In this document: in pieces, positions 8,808-17,267 of the stretch
How positions within the stretch are numbered: the stretch's first letter is position 1
Layout: every line of letters starts with the position of its first letter
Assembly: GCF_014204535.1 (NCBI RefSeq)
Contig: NZ_JACHLR010000015.1
Coordinates: 1 to 64,000, forward strand
Reading direction: 5' to 3'
Length of the DNA: 64,000 bases
DNA from: Novosphingobium chloroacetimidivorans
Lineage (GTDB): Bacteria; Pseudomonadota; Alphaproteobacteria; Sphingomonadales; Sphingomonadaceae
Position numbers and translations under genes: made by a program
The notes under the pieces: generated by a model
The model's input: the letters and a program-made list of their open reading frames with translations, nothing else
Database searches by the model: none
What the model was told of the DNA's origin: nothing

Positions 8808-9452
8808 TCAGGCCGCGTCCGGCAGCATCGCGCCCAGCACCAGCGCGTCGTCGCCCAGCATGTACTGCAATTGCCCGCCCACCGTCCCGGCCAGCGCGGC
8901 CAGCATTGCCGATGGCGCGGTGCGGCTGGACAAGTCGGATGCGGGCAGCTGCGCTTCGAGAGCACGACCGATGTCCCGGTCGAACGCGATGCGCGGACCT
9001 TCGGCACGCACCACGATCTCGCTGGCGCCCTCCCGCTGCTCCGCCGCGAGGGAGAGCACTCCGCCGCGCGGCAGCGCCTCCATGCCGATCAGCGCGAAGT
9101 TCAGCAGCGTCTTGATCGCAGGCTTGGGCAGGGCGTCGCTGCCGAACGCCCATTCGACGGTGATGCGCGGGTTGTTGGCGACCAGCGCGTCGACGAGCAC
9201 GCGCGCCTCGTTCACCGGCACCAGTTCTCCGAACCCGCCCGCCGCGCCGAACGCGAGGCGGAAGAACTTGAGCTTGTCGGCCGAGATCCGCGCGCTTTGC
9301 TCCAGCAGCTCGAAGCAGCGCTGGCGCATCTCGGGGTCCTTTTCGTCCGCGAGCAGTTCGAGCCCATTGCTCAGCGCACCCACGGGGCTCAGCATGTCAT
9401 GGCACAGGCGCGAGCAAAGCAGGCTGGCAAGGTCGAGCGCACTGGTGGTCAT
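8808..9452 (-). CDS. chpT: Histidine phosphotransferase ChpT
   Basis: A 214-residue protein matching ChpT, which passes phosphate from CckA to CtrA and CpdR in the alphaproteobacterial cell-cycle relay. The phosphoacceptor helix reads LCSRLCHDMLSPVGALSNGL with the His about 20 residues from the start, followed by the second helix of a DHp-like dimer and a degenerate ATPase-like domain lacking N/G boxes. The start is ATG 9452; the longer open frame adds an unconvincing Arg-rich extension. It marks the genome as an alphaproteobacterium. Confidence 0.85.
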   Translation of the reverse strand: MTTSALDLASLLCSRLCHDMLSPVGALSNGLELLADEKDPEMRQRCFELLEQSARISADKLKFFRLAFGAAGGFGELVPVNEARVLVDALVANNPRITVEWAFGSDALPKPAIKTLLNFALIGMEALPRGGVLSLAAEQREGASEIVVRAEGPRIAFDRDIGRALEAQLPASDLSSRTAPSAMLAALAGTVGGQLQYMLGDDALVLGAMLPDAA

Positions 9453-9513
9453 GGGATCGATTATCCGTTTCTTTGGCCGTTGTTCGTCTCGGCGCCGAGA
9501 GGCCGCCGGCGCT

Positions 9514-9909
9514 CTAGCCTTCGACAACCTGACAGGAAAGTGGCGTAAATCCATTCCCGCTATCGCGCCAGAATGCAACCTTGCCACCTCCGACTATGGC
9601 CCAGACGCGCAAATCGCCGGTGGAATGTTCGCAGTCGGTGGCCGAGGGCACCGGGTGGCCGCTGGGGTGCGAGTGGTAGTAGCCCAGCACTTGCGCCCCG
9701 CCGGCTCGTTCGGCCTTGTGCGCGGCAAACAGCGTCACCGGATCGATCTCGAAGCGGACCAGCGGTTCGGTCGAGACGTTGGCGGCAGGCAGCGCCTCGT
9801 CGATCCGCTCGCCCTTTCCCAGCAGCACGCCGCAGCACTCCTGCGGAGCCGCACGCGCCGCTTCCTCCAGCAGTGTGGCCATCGCGCCACTTGTCACTTC
9901 CAGTGCCAT
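9514..9909 (-). CDS. M67 family (JAMM/Mov34) metallopeptidase
   Basis: A 131-residue stand-alone JAMM domain. The catalytic Glu is in PQECCGVLLG and the zinc motif is the run HSHPSGHPVPSATD, which fits the H-x-H-x(10)-D rule. Bacterial enzymes of this type process C-terminal tails of ubiquitin-like sulfur carriers such as ThiS, MoaD or CysO; no such carrier is next to it. An in-frame GTG two codons upstream is an alternative start. Its stop precedes chpT by about 60 bases, so the two may be co-transcribed. Confidence 0.8.
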   Translation of the reverse strand: MALEVTSGAMATLLEEAARAAPQECCGVLLGKGERIDEALPAANVSTEPLVRFEIDPVTLFAAHKAERAGGAQVLGYYHSHPSGHPVPSATDCEHSTGDLRVWAIVGGGKVAFWRDSGNGFTPLSCQVVEG

Positions 9910-9980
9910 GCCCACGTACTAAGCATGCCAGGGGGGTCGCTGCACATCGAATTCACGCGCTGTGTCGCGCGATTTTCCGG

Positions 9981-10104
9981 TTCACGCGGAGGCGCGGAGA
10001 CGCGGAGAAGTGGCAGGACGGTATTCGCGCAGAGACGCCGGGGCACCGGCCAACAGGCTTCGGCCGCCCGGCCGCTACTCTGCATCTCCACCCCTCCGTG
10101 TGAA
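9981..10104. repeat. Short element bounded by 12-bp imperfect inverted repeats
   Basis: The left end TTCACGCGGAGG (9981-9992) and right end CCTCCGTGTGAA (10093-10104) are inverted copies with one mismatch, bounding 124 bp. The left part carries a purine-rich GCGGAG tandem motif. No coding sequence of its own is credible. It fills most of the gap between the divergent JAMM and RluD-type genes and resembles a MITE or other small non-autonomous repeat. Confidence 0.5.
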
Positions 10105-10127
10105 TTCCCTTCGGGTACGAGAGGCTG

Positions 10128-11066
10128 ATGACGAACGCTCCTCTCACCGGAATTACAGGGCCAGAACAGGCCCGTCTCGACAAGGCGCTCGCCGAAGCTA
10201 CCGATCTCTCACGCGAGAGGGTGAAGGCGCTGCTCGCAGAAGGCCGCGTGACGCTCGCCGGTGTCGTCGTCACCCAGGCATCACTGAAAGTCGCGCCGGG
10301 TACACCCTTCGCCATCGACGTCCCCGCGGCCGCGCCGGCCGAGGCCGAGGCCCAGGACATCCCACTGGTCATCGCCTACGAGGACGAGCACCTCATCGTC
10401 ATCGACAAGCCCGCCGGGCTCGTCGTCCACCCGGCTGCCGGCAACCTCGACGGGACACTGGTCAACGCCTTGCTGCATCATTGCCGCGGGCAACTCTCTG
10501 GAATCGGCGGCGTAGCGCGGCCCGGCATCGTCCATCGTATCGACAAGGACACCTCGGGCCTGCTCATCGCCGCCAAGACCGACGTTGCCCATGAGGGACT
10601 CGCGCGGCAGTTCGCCGACCATTCCATCGTACGCGCTTACCGGGCTGTCGTGTCGGGTCACCCTCGCCAGCCGGCTGGCCGTATCGAAGGAGCGATCGCC
10701 CGATCGAGCACCAACCGCAAGAAGATGGCGCTGGTCGAGGACGGTCGCGGCAAGCATGCCGTCACTCACTACAAGGTTGTAAAACCACTGAAATTTGCCG
10801 CCTTGGTAGAGTGTCGCCTGGAAACCGGACGCACGCATCAGGTGCGCGTTCACATGGCGTCAATCGGTCATCCGCTATTGGGAGATCCGACTTATGGACG
10901 CACACCAGCCCAGCTGCGGCCGCTTCTCCAACGGCTCGAATTCCACCGCCAAGCGCTTCATGCTGCGGAACTCGGCTTCGTCCATCCCGTTAAAGGAGAA
11001 ACGGTCCACCTCGTCAGCCAGTTACCGGAAGATATGGTAACTCTGATCGGGGGATTGCAAGACTGA
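10128..11066 (+). CDS. RluA-family 23S rRNA pseudouridine synthase (RluD-like)
   Basis: A 312-residue enzyme. An S4 RNA-binding domain (about residues 15-65, SRERVKALLAEGRV) precedes the pseudouridine synthase domain with DKPAGLVVHPA and the catalytic motif HRIDKDTSGL (136-145, Asp139). TGRTHQVRVHMASIGHPLLG is the usual RluA-family motif III. The S4-plus-RluA layout is that of RluC/RluD, and the TSGL context favours RluD, which modifies helix 69. rpoH follows on the same strand after 94 bases, as in many alphaproteobacteria. Confidence 0.85.
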   Translation: MTNAPLTGITGPEQARLDKALAEATDLSRERVKALLAEGRVTLAGVVVTQASLKVAPGTPFAIDVPAAAPAEAEAQDIPLVIAYEDEHLIVIDKPAGLVVHPAAGNLDGTLVNALLHHCRGQLSGIGGVARPGIVHRIDKDTSGLLIAAKTDVAHEGLARQFADHSIVRAYRAVVSGHPRQPAGRIEGAIARSSTNRKKMALVEDGRGKHAVTHYKVVKPLKFAALVECRLETGRTHQVRVHMASIGHPLLGDPTYGRTPAQLRPLLQRLEFHRQALHAAELGFVHPVKGETVHLVSQLPEDMVTLIGGLQD

Positions 11067-11100
11067 AATCGGATATGTGTGCTATACTGCACAGGTGGCC
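11055..11100 (+). promoter_or_regulatory. Possible rpoH promoter (TATACT -10)
   Basis: A TATACT hexamer at 11083-11088 lies 72 bases upstream of the rpoH start. The nearest -35 candidates are TTGCAA (11055-11060, 22-base spacing) and CTGAAA (11063-11068, 14-base spacing), neither ideally spaced. Only the -10 is convincing. Confidence 0.3.
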
Positions 11101-11160
11101 CCAAGTTAAGACGCCGGCATGGGTCTTCGACCGTGGGCCGACACAGAAAGGACGGATCAC

Positions 11161-12066
11161 GTGACTAAGGAACGCAATCTGCCAGCCGTTCCCTCACTCG
11201 GGGGCGAGCAGAGCCTCAACCGCTATCTCTCCGAGATCAAGAAGTTCCCGGTGCTGGCGCCAGAGCAGGAATACATGCTCGCGCAGCGCTACCGTGAACA
11301 TGAGGATCGCGAGGCGGCGGCGCAACTGGTGACCAGCCATCTTCGCCTCGTAGCCAAGATCGCCATGGGCTATCGCGGCTACGGCCTGCCGGTGTCCGAG
11401 CTGATCTCCGAAGGCAACATCGGCCTGATGCAAGGCGTCAAGAAGTTCGAGCCGGAGCGCGGCTTCCGCCTTGCGACCTACGCGATGTGGTGGATCAAGG
11501 CCTCGATCCAGGAGTACATCCTGCGCTCGTGGAGCCTCGTCAAGATGGGCACCACTGCCGCGCAGAAGAAGCTGTTCTTCAACCTGCGCCGCATGAAGAA
11601 GAACCTGGATGCCTACGAGGATTCGGACCTGCATCCCGAGCACGTGGCGGCCATCGCGACCAAGCTCGGCGTGTCCGAGACCGAAGTGGTCAACATGAAC
11701 CGCCGCATGATGATGGGTGGCGACGCTTCGCTCAACGTCTCGCTGCGCGAGGAAGGCGAAGGCCAGTGGATGGACATCCTGCAGGACGACAATCCGCTGC
11801 AGGACGAGATCGTGGCCGAGGCCGAGGAGAAGACCGTGCGTCATGACCTGCTGGTCGAGGCCATGGACTCGCTCAACGAGCGTGAGCGCGACATCCTGAC
11901 CGAGCGTCGTCTGACCGACGACCCGAAGACGCTCGAGGAGCTGAGCCAAGTCTATCACGTCAGCCGCGAGCGCGTGCGCCAGATCGAGGTGCGCGCCTTC
12001 GAGAAGCTGCAGAAGGCAATGAACCGCATCGCTACCGACAAGCGCCTGCTGCCTGCTCTGGGATGA
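11161..12066 (+). CDS. rpoH: RNA polymerase sigma factor RpoH (sigma-32)
   Basis: A 301-residue heat-shock sigma factor. Region 2 includes HLRLVAKIAMGYRGYG and the core and -10 recognition segment YAMWWIKASIQEYILRSWS. The RpoH box QKKLFFNLRR follows, and region 4 ends with a helix-turn-helix (LEELSQVYHVSRERVRQIE). The start is GTG 11161, seven codons before the first run typical of the family, because AAAGGA at 11147-11152 is eight bases upstream; the longer frame from 11119 has no comparable site. It directs transcription of chaperones and proteases, including probably clpP/clpX. Confidence 0.95.
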   Translation: MTKERNLPAVPSLGGEQSLNRYLSEIKKFPVLAPEQEYMLAQRYREHEDREAAAQLVTSHLRLVAKIAMGYRGYGLPVSELISEGNIGLMQGVKKFEPERGFRLATYAMWWIKASIQEYILRSWSLVKMGTTAAQKKLFFNLRRMKKNLDAYEDSDLHPEHVAAIATKLGVSETEVVNMNRRMMMGGDASLNVSLREEGEGQWMDILQDDNPLQDEIVAEAEEKTVRHDLLVEAMDSLNERERDILTERRLTDDPKTLEELSQVYHVSRERVRQIEVRAFEKLQKAMNRIATDKRLLPALG

Positions 12067-12100
12067 TGCCGGCGATCTGAGACTCAGACCATGATGCGCT

Positions 12101-12134
12101 AAGAGGGTCGTCCGCAAGGGCGGCCCTCTTTCGT
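12101..12134 (+). terminator. Intrinsic terminator after rpoH
   Basis: A GC-rich hairpin with arms GAGGGTCGTCC and GGGCGGCCCTC (two G-U pairs) and a GCAA loop, followed by TTTCGTT, lies 35 bases beyond the rpoH stop. Confidence 0.8.
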
Positions 12135-12630
12135 TGTGCTTGCCCTCACCGCCGGTCGCGGCACGCTGCCGTGATCCCAGCGGAGCACCGGCATCACAAG
12201 CACATGACCGCCGTCGGAGGCTCCCCGCACCGCAGCCGGGCTTGGCGCGCGTATGCCCATGCTGCAGGAGCGCTTGAGTCAGCGTCTGCAGCACCTGTCA
12301 CGGCACCTCAGCGATGCGCGCTGTCCCGAAGGCGAGTTCACCGCAGGCGACGTGCTGATGGCATTTGCGCCGCCGGGGTCGGGGCATTTTGGACGGCCAC
12401 CCTAATCTCATCGACTGTCATGCTCGCGCCGATCAGAGGCGGGCCTACAACTGCGCCTAATCCGCGCAACGCGCCATGTACTAGAGTAACCAAGGCAATC
12501 GTTAACGCACTCCCACTGCGAAATGCATCCATCGCTCACAAGCATCGCTCGGTCGCATGACAGGAACAAAGACCATCGCTGAAGCGTCGCTCCTACAACA
12601 GCCAAGCACACGAACAATGGAGAGATACTA
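12135..12630. other. Intergenic stretch of about 500 bases
   Basis: No intact gene. The middle contains a short frame resembling part of a glutathione S-transferase (listed separately). The right part (12400-12600) is comparatively AT-rich and probably holds the promoter of the secreted protein at 12631, whose ribosome binding site GGAGAGATA is at 12618-12626. Confidence 0.5.
12253..12405 (+). pseudogene. Possible glutathione S-transferase remnant
   Basis: A 50-codon frame starting MPMLQERLSQRLQHL contains EGEFTAGDVLMAF, which matches the alpha-6 capping-box region of bacterial GST C-terminal domains (typically EGxFTAADxMM). Preceding residues fit the amphipathic helix before it. The homology ends abruptly after MAFAPP and no N-terminal thioredoxin domain is found upstream. 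A chance resemblance is possible. Confidence 0.35.
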
Positions 12631-13074
12631 ATGCGTAAGATGCTTCTTCTCGCCGCCGCGGCCATCATGGTTCCGGGAGCCGTGAGCGCACAGTCTAACG
12701 TCAACGATCCAGCCGCAAACCAGCCCAATTCGTCGACAACGACGAATGCGCAATCCGGAATGGGCGACACCGCCAATCCGATGGCCAGCGATACCAGTGC
12801 ACAACCGAGCGGCGCCATGGACAACAGCGCGTCCAGCTCGACCGCGGGCAGCGCCATGAGCTCCAGCATGGATAGCGCCGCACCCTCGACCAGCGCCGCG
12901 GATGCCGGCATGTCGACCGACAGCGCCACCAGCGGCACCGCGGCGACCCCCTCGTCCGACATGAGCGGCACCGCCTCCGCCGATGCGACCTCGCCCAGCG
13001 CGTCGATGAACAAGTCCTACCCCACTTGCACGCGCACGCTGCGTGACTCGTGCCGGAACCCCGGCGGCAAGTGA
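12631..13074 (+). CDS. Secreted Ser/Ala/Thr/Met-rich low-complexity protein
   Basis: A 147-residue protein I do not recognise. A clear signal peptide (MRKMLLLAAAAIMVPGAVSA, cleavage before QSN) leads to about 100 residues dominated by Ser, Ala, Thr, Asp and Met, predicted disordered. The tail is different: SYPTCTRTLRDSCRNPGGK, with two Cys that could form a disulfide. Such C-terminal CxRTxxDxC motifs look conserved among small sphingomonad exported proteins, but that is from memory. It has a good ribosome binding site and its own intergenic region. Confidence 0.7.
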   Translation: MRKMLLLAAAAIMVPGAVSAQSNVNDPAANQPNSSTTTNAQSGMGDTANPMASDTSAQPSGAMDNSASSSTAGSAMSSSMDSAAPSTSAADAGMSTDSATSGTAATPSSDMSGTASADATSPSASMNKSYPTCTRTLRDSCRNPGGK

Positions 13075-13156
13075 GCCGCTGACGCCGACTGAGTGAGGTC
13101 GGGAGCAGGAGCGGGCAGCGCGCGGCGCCGCCCGCTCTTTGCTTATGCGCGGAAGG

Positions 13157-15928
13157 TCAGCTGCGCTCGCCGCTGACCTTTGCCGTCCCGAACATACCCA
13201 TCTTGCACTTGCCGGTGATCGCATCACCCGCAAGTTGCAGGTCGTACTTCAGCGTGATCTTCATCGGCTTTTCGACGGCCAGATTGAACTTGGCGTTGCC
13301 GTCGCTCCAGGTGCCGCCGGAGAAGTCCTGCCGCCCCTCAGGCGCTTCGAGGTAACCCGATAGCGCTCCGCCCTCCACGTCGAAGTGCGCCTTCATCGCC
13401 TGCGGACCCATCGGCGTCTTGAGCACCATGTTCCAGTCACCCGCGATCGTCGCGTCCTGAGCTGGATGCACCCCGCCCGGCAGCACGACAGCGTCGACCG
13501 GCGGAACCTGTCCGCTGGTTGGATCGGGGGCCGGTACATCGGCCATCTGGGCAACCTCGACAGCGGTGCCATGTCGGTGCGCGCGGGTGCCTGAGACATC
13601 GCGCTGCTCGATGACGTCGAGAATGCGCGCCGGTGTCAGCGGCAGCACCAGTTCCTCGATCTCTCCGAACGGGCTGAGCGCATCGGCAATGGCGTTGACC
13701 AGCGTAGGCGGGCCGATGATCGCGCCGCCCTCACCCACGCCGCGCATGCCGCCGATCGTCTTCGACGGCGTATTGGCGTGGACGTACTCGAACACCGGCA
13801 CGTCGGTGATCGCGGGCAGCAGGTAGTCCTTGAACGTGGCGGCAGTCGGGTTGCCCCGCGCGTCGTACGGCATGTCCTCCAGCAGGACCATGCCGATCGC
13901 CTGTGCGAGCCCGCCGGCAACCTGGCCCTCGACCACCGCGGGGTTGATCACGGTCCCGCAGTCTTCCGAGGCGATCCAGCGCAGGATCTTTACGAAACCG
14001 GTCTCGGCATCGACTTCGACCACGCAGGCATGCGCGGCGCTGGTCATCGTCATCGGCGGCGGCTGGTAGCGGAACTGCACCTCCAGGCCGGCTTCGAACT
14101 CGGGCGGCAGGCGGTGGGGCTCGCCGTAGGCGATGTTCGCCAGCTCCCCGATCGGCCGCGACATTTCGGGCGCGCCGGCGACATGCACCATGCCTTCCTC
14201 GATCGACACGCTTTCCACCGACGCATTGTAGAGGTGCGCGGCAAGCGTCTTGACCTTGTCCGCCAGCATCTCGGACGCGCGGATCGCCGCGCCGCCGCCG
14301 ATCACGCCTTGGCGGCTGCCCGCCGCACCCGGGCCGAAGCCGCCACGGGTGTTGTCGCCCTCGTAGACGGTAACGTCCTCGTAGCGCACGCCAAGGCGGT
14401 CGGCGATGCACTGCGCCATCGTCGTCGCCGTGCCGTGCCCTTGCGAGTGCGTCGACATCGTCGCGGTGACTTTGCCGGTCGGCTCGATCCGTACTTGCGC
14501 GAGTTCGCCCGTCATCGGCGCCATCGATCCGGCCGATCCGGTCGGTTCGATATAAGCAGCGATGCCAAGCCCCAGGTACCGGCCTTGCTGACGTGCCTCC
14601 GCCTGCTCTCGGCGAAAGGCGGGCACGTCGAAGTGCTGGATCAGCTTGTCGAGGCACTCGCCCGGCGTGATGTCATCCACCGGGATGCCCATGCTTGATG
14701 TCGACGGCTGATCGCTCAGATAGACAAGGTTGCGCCGCCGCAGCTCGATCGGATCGATGCCGATCTTGCGCGCCGCCTTGTCGAGCAGCGTCTCGCGCAC
14801 CAGCGACTCCATCGCCCACGGCCCGCGATAGGCAGCAAGCCCGTTGGTGTTGGTGTACCAGCCGCGCGAGAGGAAGCTGTAGGCCGGCATCTTGTACGCC
14901 GGCCACATGAACATGTGCACGGCGATGTTGGCGTCGGCGCCCTGCGGATAGGCGCCATTGTTGCAATCATAGATGCTGTGCGCGCCCAGCAGCCGTCCCT
15001 CGTCGTCGAAGGCGACGTCCAGCTTGATCTCCTGCTCGCGTGCCTGCGGCGAGGCGGTCAGCGCCTCGTAGCGGTCCTCGGTCCACTTCAGCGGACGCGG
15101 GAACAGCATGGCCGCGCAGACCACCGCGCACTCCTCCTTCCACGGCGTATTCTTGAGGCCGAACGAGCCGCCCACGTCCTTCGCGATCACCCGGATCGCG
15201 CCCTCGGGCAGGCCGAGCGCGGTGCTGAACCAGCGCGCGATGTTGTGCGGGCTCTGGCACGTGATGTAGAGCGTCAGCTCTTCCGGCCCCTCGCGCGTGG
15301 CGAGCACCGCGCGGTTCTCCATCGGCGCCTGCGAGATGCGCTGGTGGATCACCGTCTGCGTGATTAGGTGCGCGGCGCCCTCCAGCGTGGCCGCAAGCTG
15401 CTCGGGTACTTCGTCGTCGCCCATCTCGACCGAGACGTTGCTGTCGGTGTCGGGGTGGATCGGCTCGCCTGTCATGGCCTGGGCGATGGTGACGACCGGC
15501 TCCAGCTCCTCGTACTCCACGGCGATCAGCGCCGCCGCATCCTCGGCGATTGCGCGGGTCTCGGCGATGACCAGTGCCAGCGGGTCGCCCACGTACTGCA
15601 CGTAGCCGTCCGCCAGGGGGGTAATTGGCACCTCCGATGGCGTGAAGAAGAAGCTCATCATCGTGAGCGGCTGCCTGGCGATATCCTTGGCCAGCATCAT
15701 CGCGTGGACGCCGGGTATGTCGAGCGCGGCACTGGTGTCGATCGACACGATGTTGCCGCGCGCAATCTGGCTGCGCGCGAAGGCGACGTGCAGCGTGCCG
15801 GGCAAAGTCACGTCGTCAGTGTACTGGCCACGACCGGTCAGTAGCCGCGCATCCTCCTTGCGGGGCACGCGCTTGCCGATCCAGCGCGCCGCCCCAATCC
15901 CGTGGGCCTGGGGATCCGCCTCGCTCAT
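13157..15928 (-). CDS. Molybdenum hydroxylase large subunit with extra C-terminal domain
   Basis: A 923-residue xanthine oxidase/CoxL-family Mo-cofactor subunit. Residues 1-777 are the family core: GKRVPRKEDARLLTGRG at the start, substrate-loop motif AYRGPWAMESL near 367, and the catalytic Glu in GVGEGGAIIG near 732. The loop is not the AYRCSFR of genuine CO dehydrogenase, so it is a form II or aldehyde/heterocycle hydroxylase. Residues about 778-923 are not part of the usual subunit: a linker rich in Ala, Pro and Asp, then a beta-rich domain from GDWNMVLKTPMGPQ to GMFGTAKVSGER. It is last in the operon, its ATG overlapping the stop of the 2Fe-2S subunit. The substrate is unknown. Confidence 0.88.
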   Translation of the reverse strand: MSEADPQAHGIGAARWIGKRVPRKEDARLLTGRGQYTDDVTLPGTLHVAFARSQIARGNIVSIDTSAALDIPGVHAMMLAKDIARQPLTMMSFFFTPSEVPITPLADGYVQYVGDPLALVIAETRAIAEDAAALIAVEYEELEPVVTIAQAMTGEPIHPDTDSNVSVEMGDDEVPEQLAATLEGAAHLITQTVIHQRISQAPMENRAVLATREGPEELTLYITCQSPHNIARWFSTALGLPEGAIRVIAKDVGGSFGLKNTPWKEECAVVCAAMLFPRPLKWTEDRYEALTASPQAREQEIKLDVAFDDEGRLLGAHSIYDCNNGAYPQGADANIAVHMFMWPAYKMPAYSFLSRGWYTNTNGLAAYRGPWAMESLVRETLLDKAARKIGIDPIELRRRNLVYLSDQPSTSSMGIPVDDITPGECLDKLIQHFDVPAFRREQAEARQQGRYLGLGIAAYIEPTGSAGSMAPMTGELAQVRIEPTGKVTATMSTHSQGHGTATTMAQCIADRLGVRYEDVTVYEGDNTRGGFGPGAAGSRQGVIGGGAAIRASEMLADKVKTLAAHLYNASVESVSIEEGMVHVAGAPEMSRPIGELANIAYGEPHRLPPEFEAGLEVQFRYQPPPMTMTSAAHACVVEVDAETGFVKILRWIASEDCGTVINPAVVEGQVAGGLAQAIGMVLLEDMPYDARGNPTAATFKDYLLPAITDVPVFEYVHANTPSKTIGGMRGVGEGGAIIGPPTLVNAIADALSPFGEIEELVLPLTPARILDVIEQRDVSGTRAHRHGTAVEVAQMADVPAPDPTSGQVPPVDAVVLPGGVHPAQDATIAGDWNMVLKTPMGPQAMKAHFDVEGGALSGYLEAPEGRQDFSGGTWSDGNAKFNLAVEKPMKITLKYDLQLAGDAITGKCKMGMFGTAKVSGERS

Positions 15929-16401
15929 GCCGCGCCTCCTTCGACCAGGATCTTCGCCGCCTTGCGGATGCCCTGGTAGCCGGTGCAGCGGCAGATGTGC
16001 CCCGACATCGCGGCGATCAGCTCGTCCTCGGTCGGCTTGCAGTCCTCGGCGGTGAGCGCGGCGAAGGTCATCACCACGCCCGGCGTGCAGAAGCCGCATT
16101 GCAGCCCGTGCGAATCGCGCATCGCCTGCTGGACAGGGTGCAGAGTGCCCTCGGGATCGGCCAGGCCCTCCACCGTCGTCACCTCCGAACCGTCCGCCTG
16201 CACGGCCAACACCAGGCACGAGCGCACGGCGCGCCCGTCGACCACGACGGTGCAGGCTCCGCACACGCCATGCTCGCAGCCCAGGTGCACGCCGGTGTAG
16301 CCCGCATCCATGCGCAGGAAATCGCCCAGCGAGGTGCGCGCTTCGACCGTGCCGGTCTGGCGGCGGCCGTTGATGGTCATCGAGATCGAGTGGTCGCTCA
16401 T
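15925..16401 (-). CDS. Molybdenum hydroxylase 2Fe-2S subunit
   Basis: A 158-residue small subunit (CoxS-like) carrying two iron-sulfur clusters that relay electrons from the Mo site to FAD. The plant-type cluster motif is GCEHGVCGACTVVVDG with a fourth Cys in RSCLVLA, and the C-terminal helical domain has GLQCGFCTPG and HICRCTGYQ. Length is typical. Start and stop codons overlap those of the neighbouring FAD and Mo subunits by four bases. Confidence 0.93.
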   Translation of the reverse strand: MSDHSISMTINGRRQTGTVEARTSLGDFLRMDAGYTGVHLGCEHGVCGACTVVVDGRAVRSCLVLAVQADGSEVTTVEGLADPEGTLHPVQQAMRDSHGLQCGFCTPGVVMTFAALTAEDCKPTEDELIAAMSGHICRCTGYQGIRKAAKILVEGGAA

Positions 16402-17267
16402 GCGGGTTCTCGCAAGCTGAGGGCCTCGCGCAAGGTCCTGGCGAAAGTGCGCCGGCCGACGGTGCGGCGGTATTCGGCGCTGGCGTGATGGTCGTCGAAG
16501 GGCGCGGTGTCGGCGATGGCAGTGGCGGCGAGCGCATCGGGGTCGAGATCGTCGAGACTCTTGCCGACCAGCGCCGCTTCGAGCTGAACCATCGCCACCG
16601 GCGTCGGGCCCATTCCGAACCACGCGAGACCGGCGCGGCCAACCGTGCCGCTCTCCACCACCGCAGCGCCCACCATGCCGACAAGCGCGAAGTCGCCCGG
16701 ACGTTGCGCCACCTCGCGGAACAGCACGTGGTGACTCTCCGGCCAGTCGGGATAGACGATGCCGGTGACCAGTTCGTCGGGCTCCAGCACGGTCATGTAG
16801 GGACCGACATAGAACTCGCGCGCTGGAACACGCCGAGTGCCCCGCACGGAGGCGATCTCGATCGTGGCGCCCAATGCCACCGCGGTCGCCGGCATCTCCG
16901 CCGCAGGTTCACCCAGCGCGATCGAACCCCCGACGGTGCCACGGTTGCGCGTCTGGTGATGGCCCACATGGCTCAGCGCCTTGACGAAGGCAGGCAGGTG
17001 CCGCGCCAGGATCGTGTCCTGAAGCGCATCGGCCTGCCTTGTCGCCGGGCCGATGCGTGTGCCACCATCAATGCGGGTGACCCCCGAGAACCCTTCGATG
17101 CCGTTGATGTCGACCAGGATGAAGGGCTGGCTCATGCGCAAGTTCAGCAGCGGCATCAGCGTCTGGCCACCGGCGATCACGGTGGCGCCGCCGCCAGCCT
17201 CGGCGAGCACGCGCAAGGCCTCCTCGATCGTGCGCGGGGCGACGTAGTCAAACGGTGCGGGCTTCAC
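16398..17267 (-). CDS. Molybdenum hydroxylase FAD-binding subunit
   Basis: A 289-residue CoxM-like subunit. The PCMH-type FAD motifs are VIAGGQTLMPLLNLR (about residues 36-50) and HQTRNRGTVGGSIALGEPAAEMPA, and the C-terminal CO_deh_flav_C domain ends the protein. It takes electrons from the 2Fe-2S subunit. The GTG start at 17265-17267 overlaps the TGA of the CoxG-like gene; the longer open frame upstream is not real. Confidence 0.9.
   Translation of the reverse strand: MKPAPFDYVAPRTIEEALRVLAEAGGGATVIAGGQTLMPLLNLRMSQPFILVDINGIEGFSGVTRIDGGTRIGPATRQADALQDTILARHLPAFVKALSHVGHHQTRNRGTVGGSIALGEPAAEMPATAVALGATIEIASVRGTRRVPAREFYVGPYMTVLEPDELVTGIVYPDWPESHHVLFREVAQRPGDFALVGMVGAAVVESGTVGRAGLAWFGMGPTPVAMVQLEAALVGKSLDDLDPDALAATAIADTAPFDDHHASAEYRRTVGRRTFARTLREALSLREPA

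Noticed and set aside
12171..12560. 129-residue frame after rpoH
   Set aside because: Low-quality composition and no ribosome binding site; the GST-like fragment lies in a different frame.
15929..16684. N-terminal extension of the Mo subunit frame
   Set aside because: The frame crosses the 2Fe-2S and FAD subunit genes in another phase; the ATG at 15928 begins the true protein.
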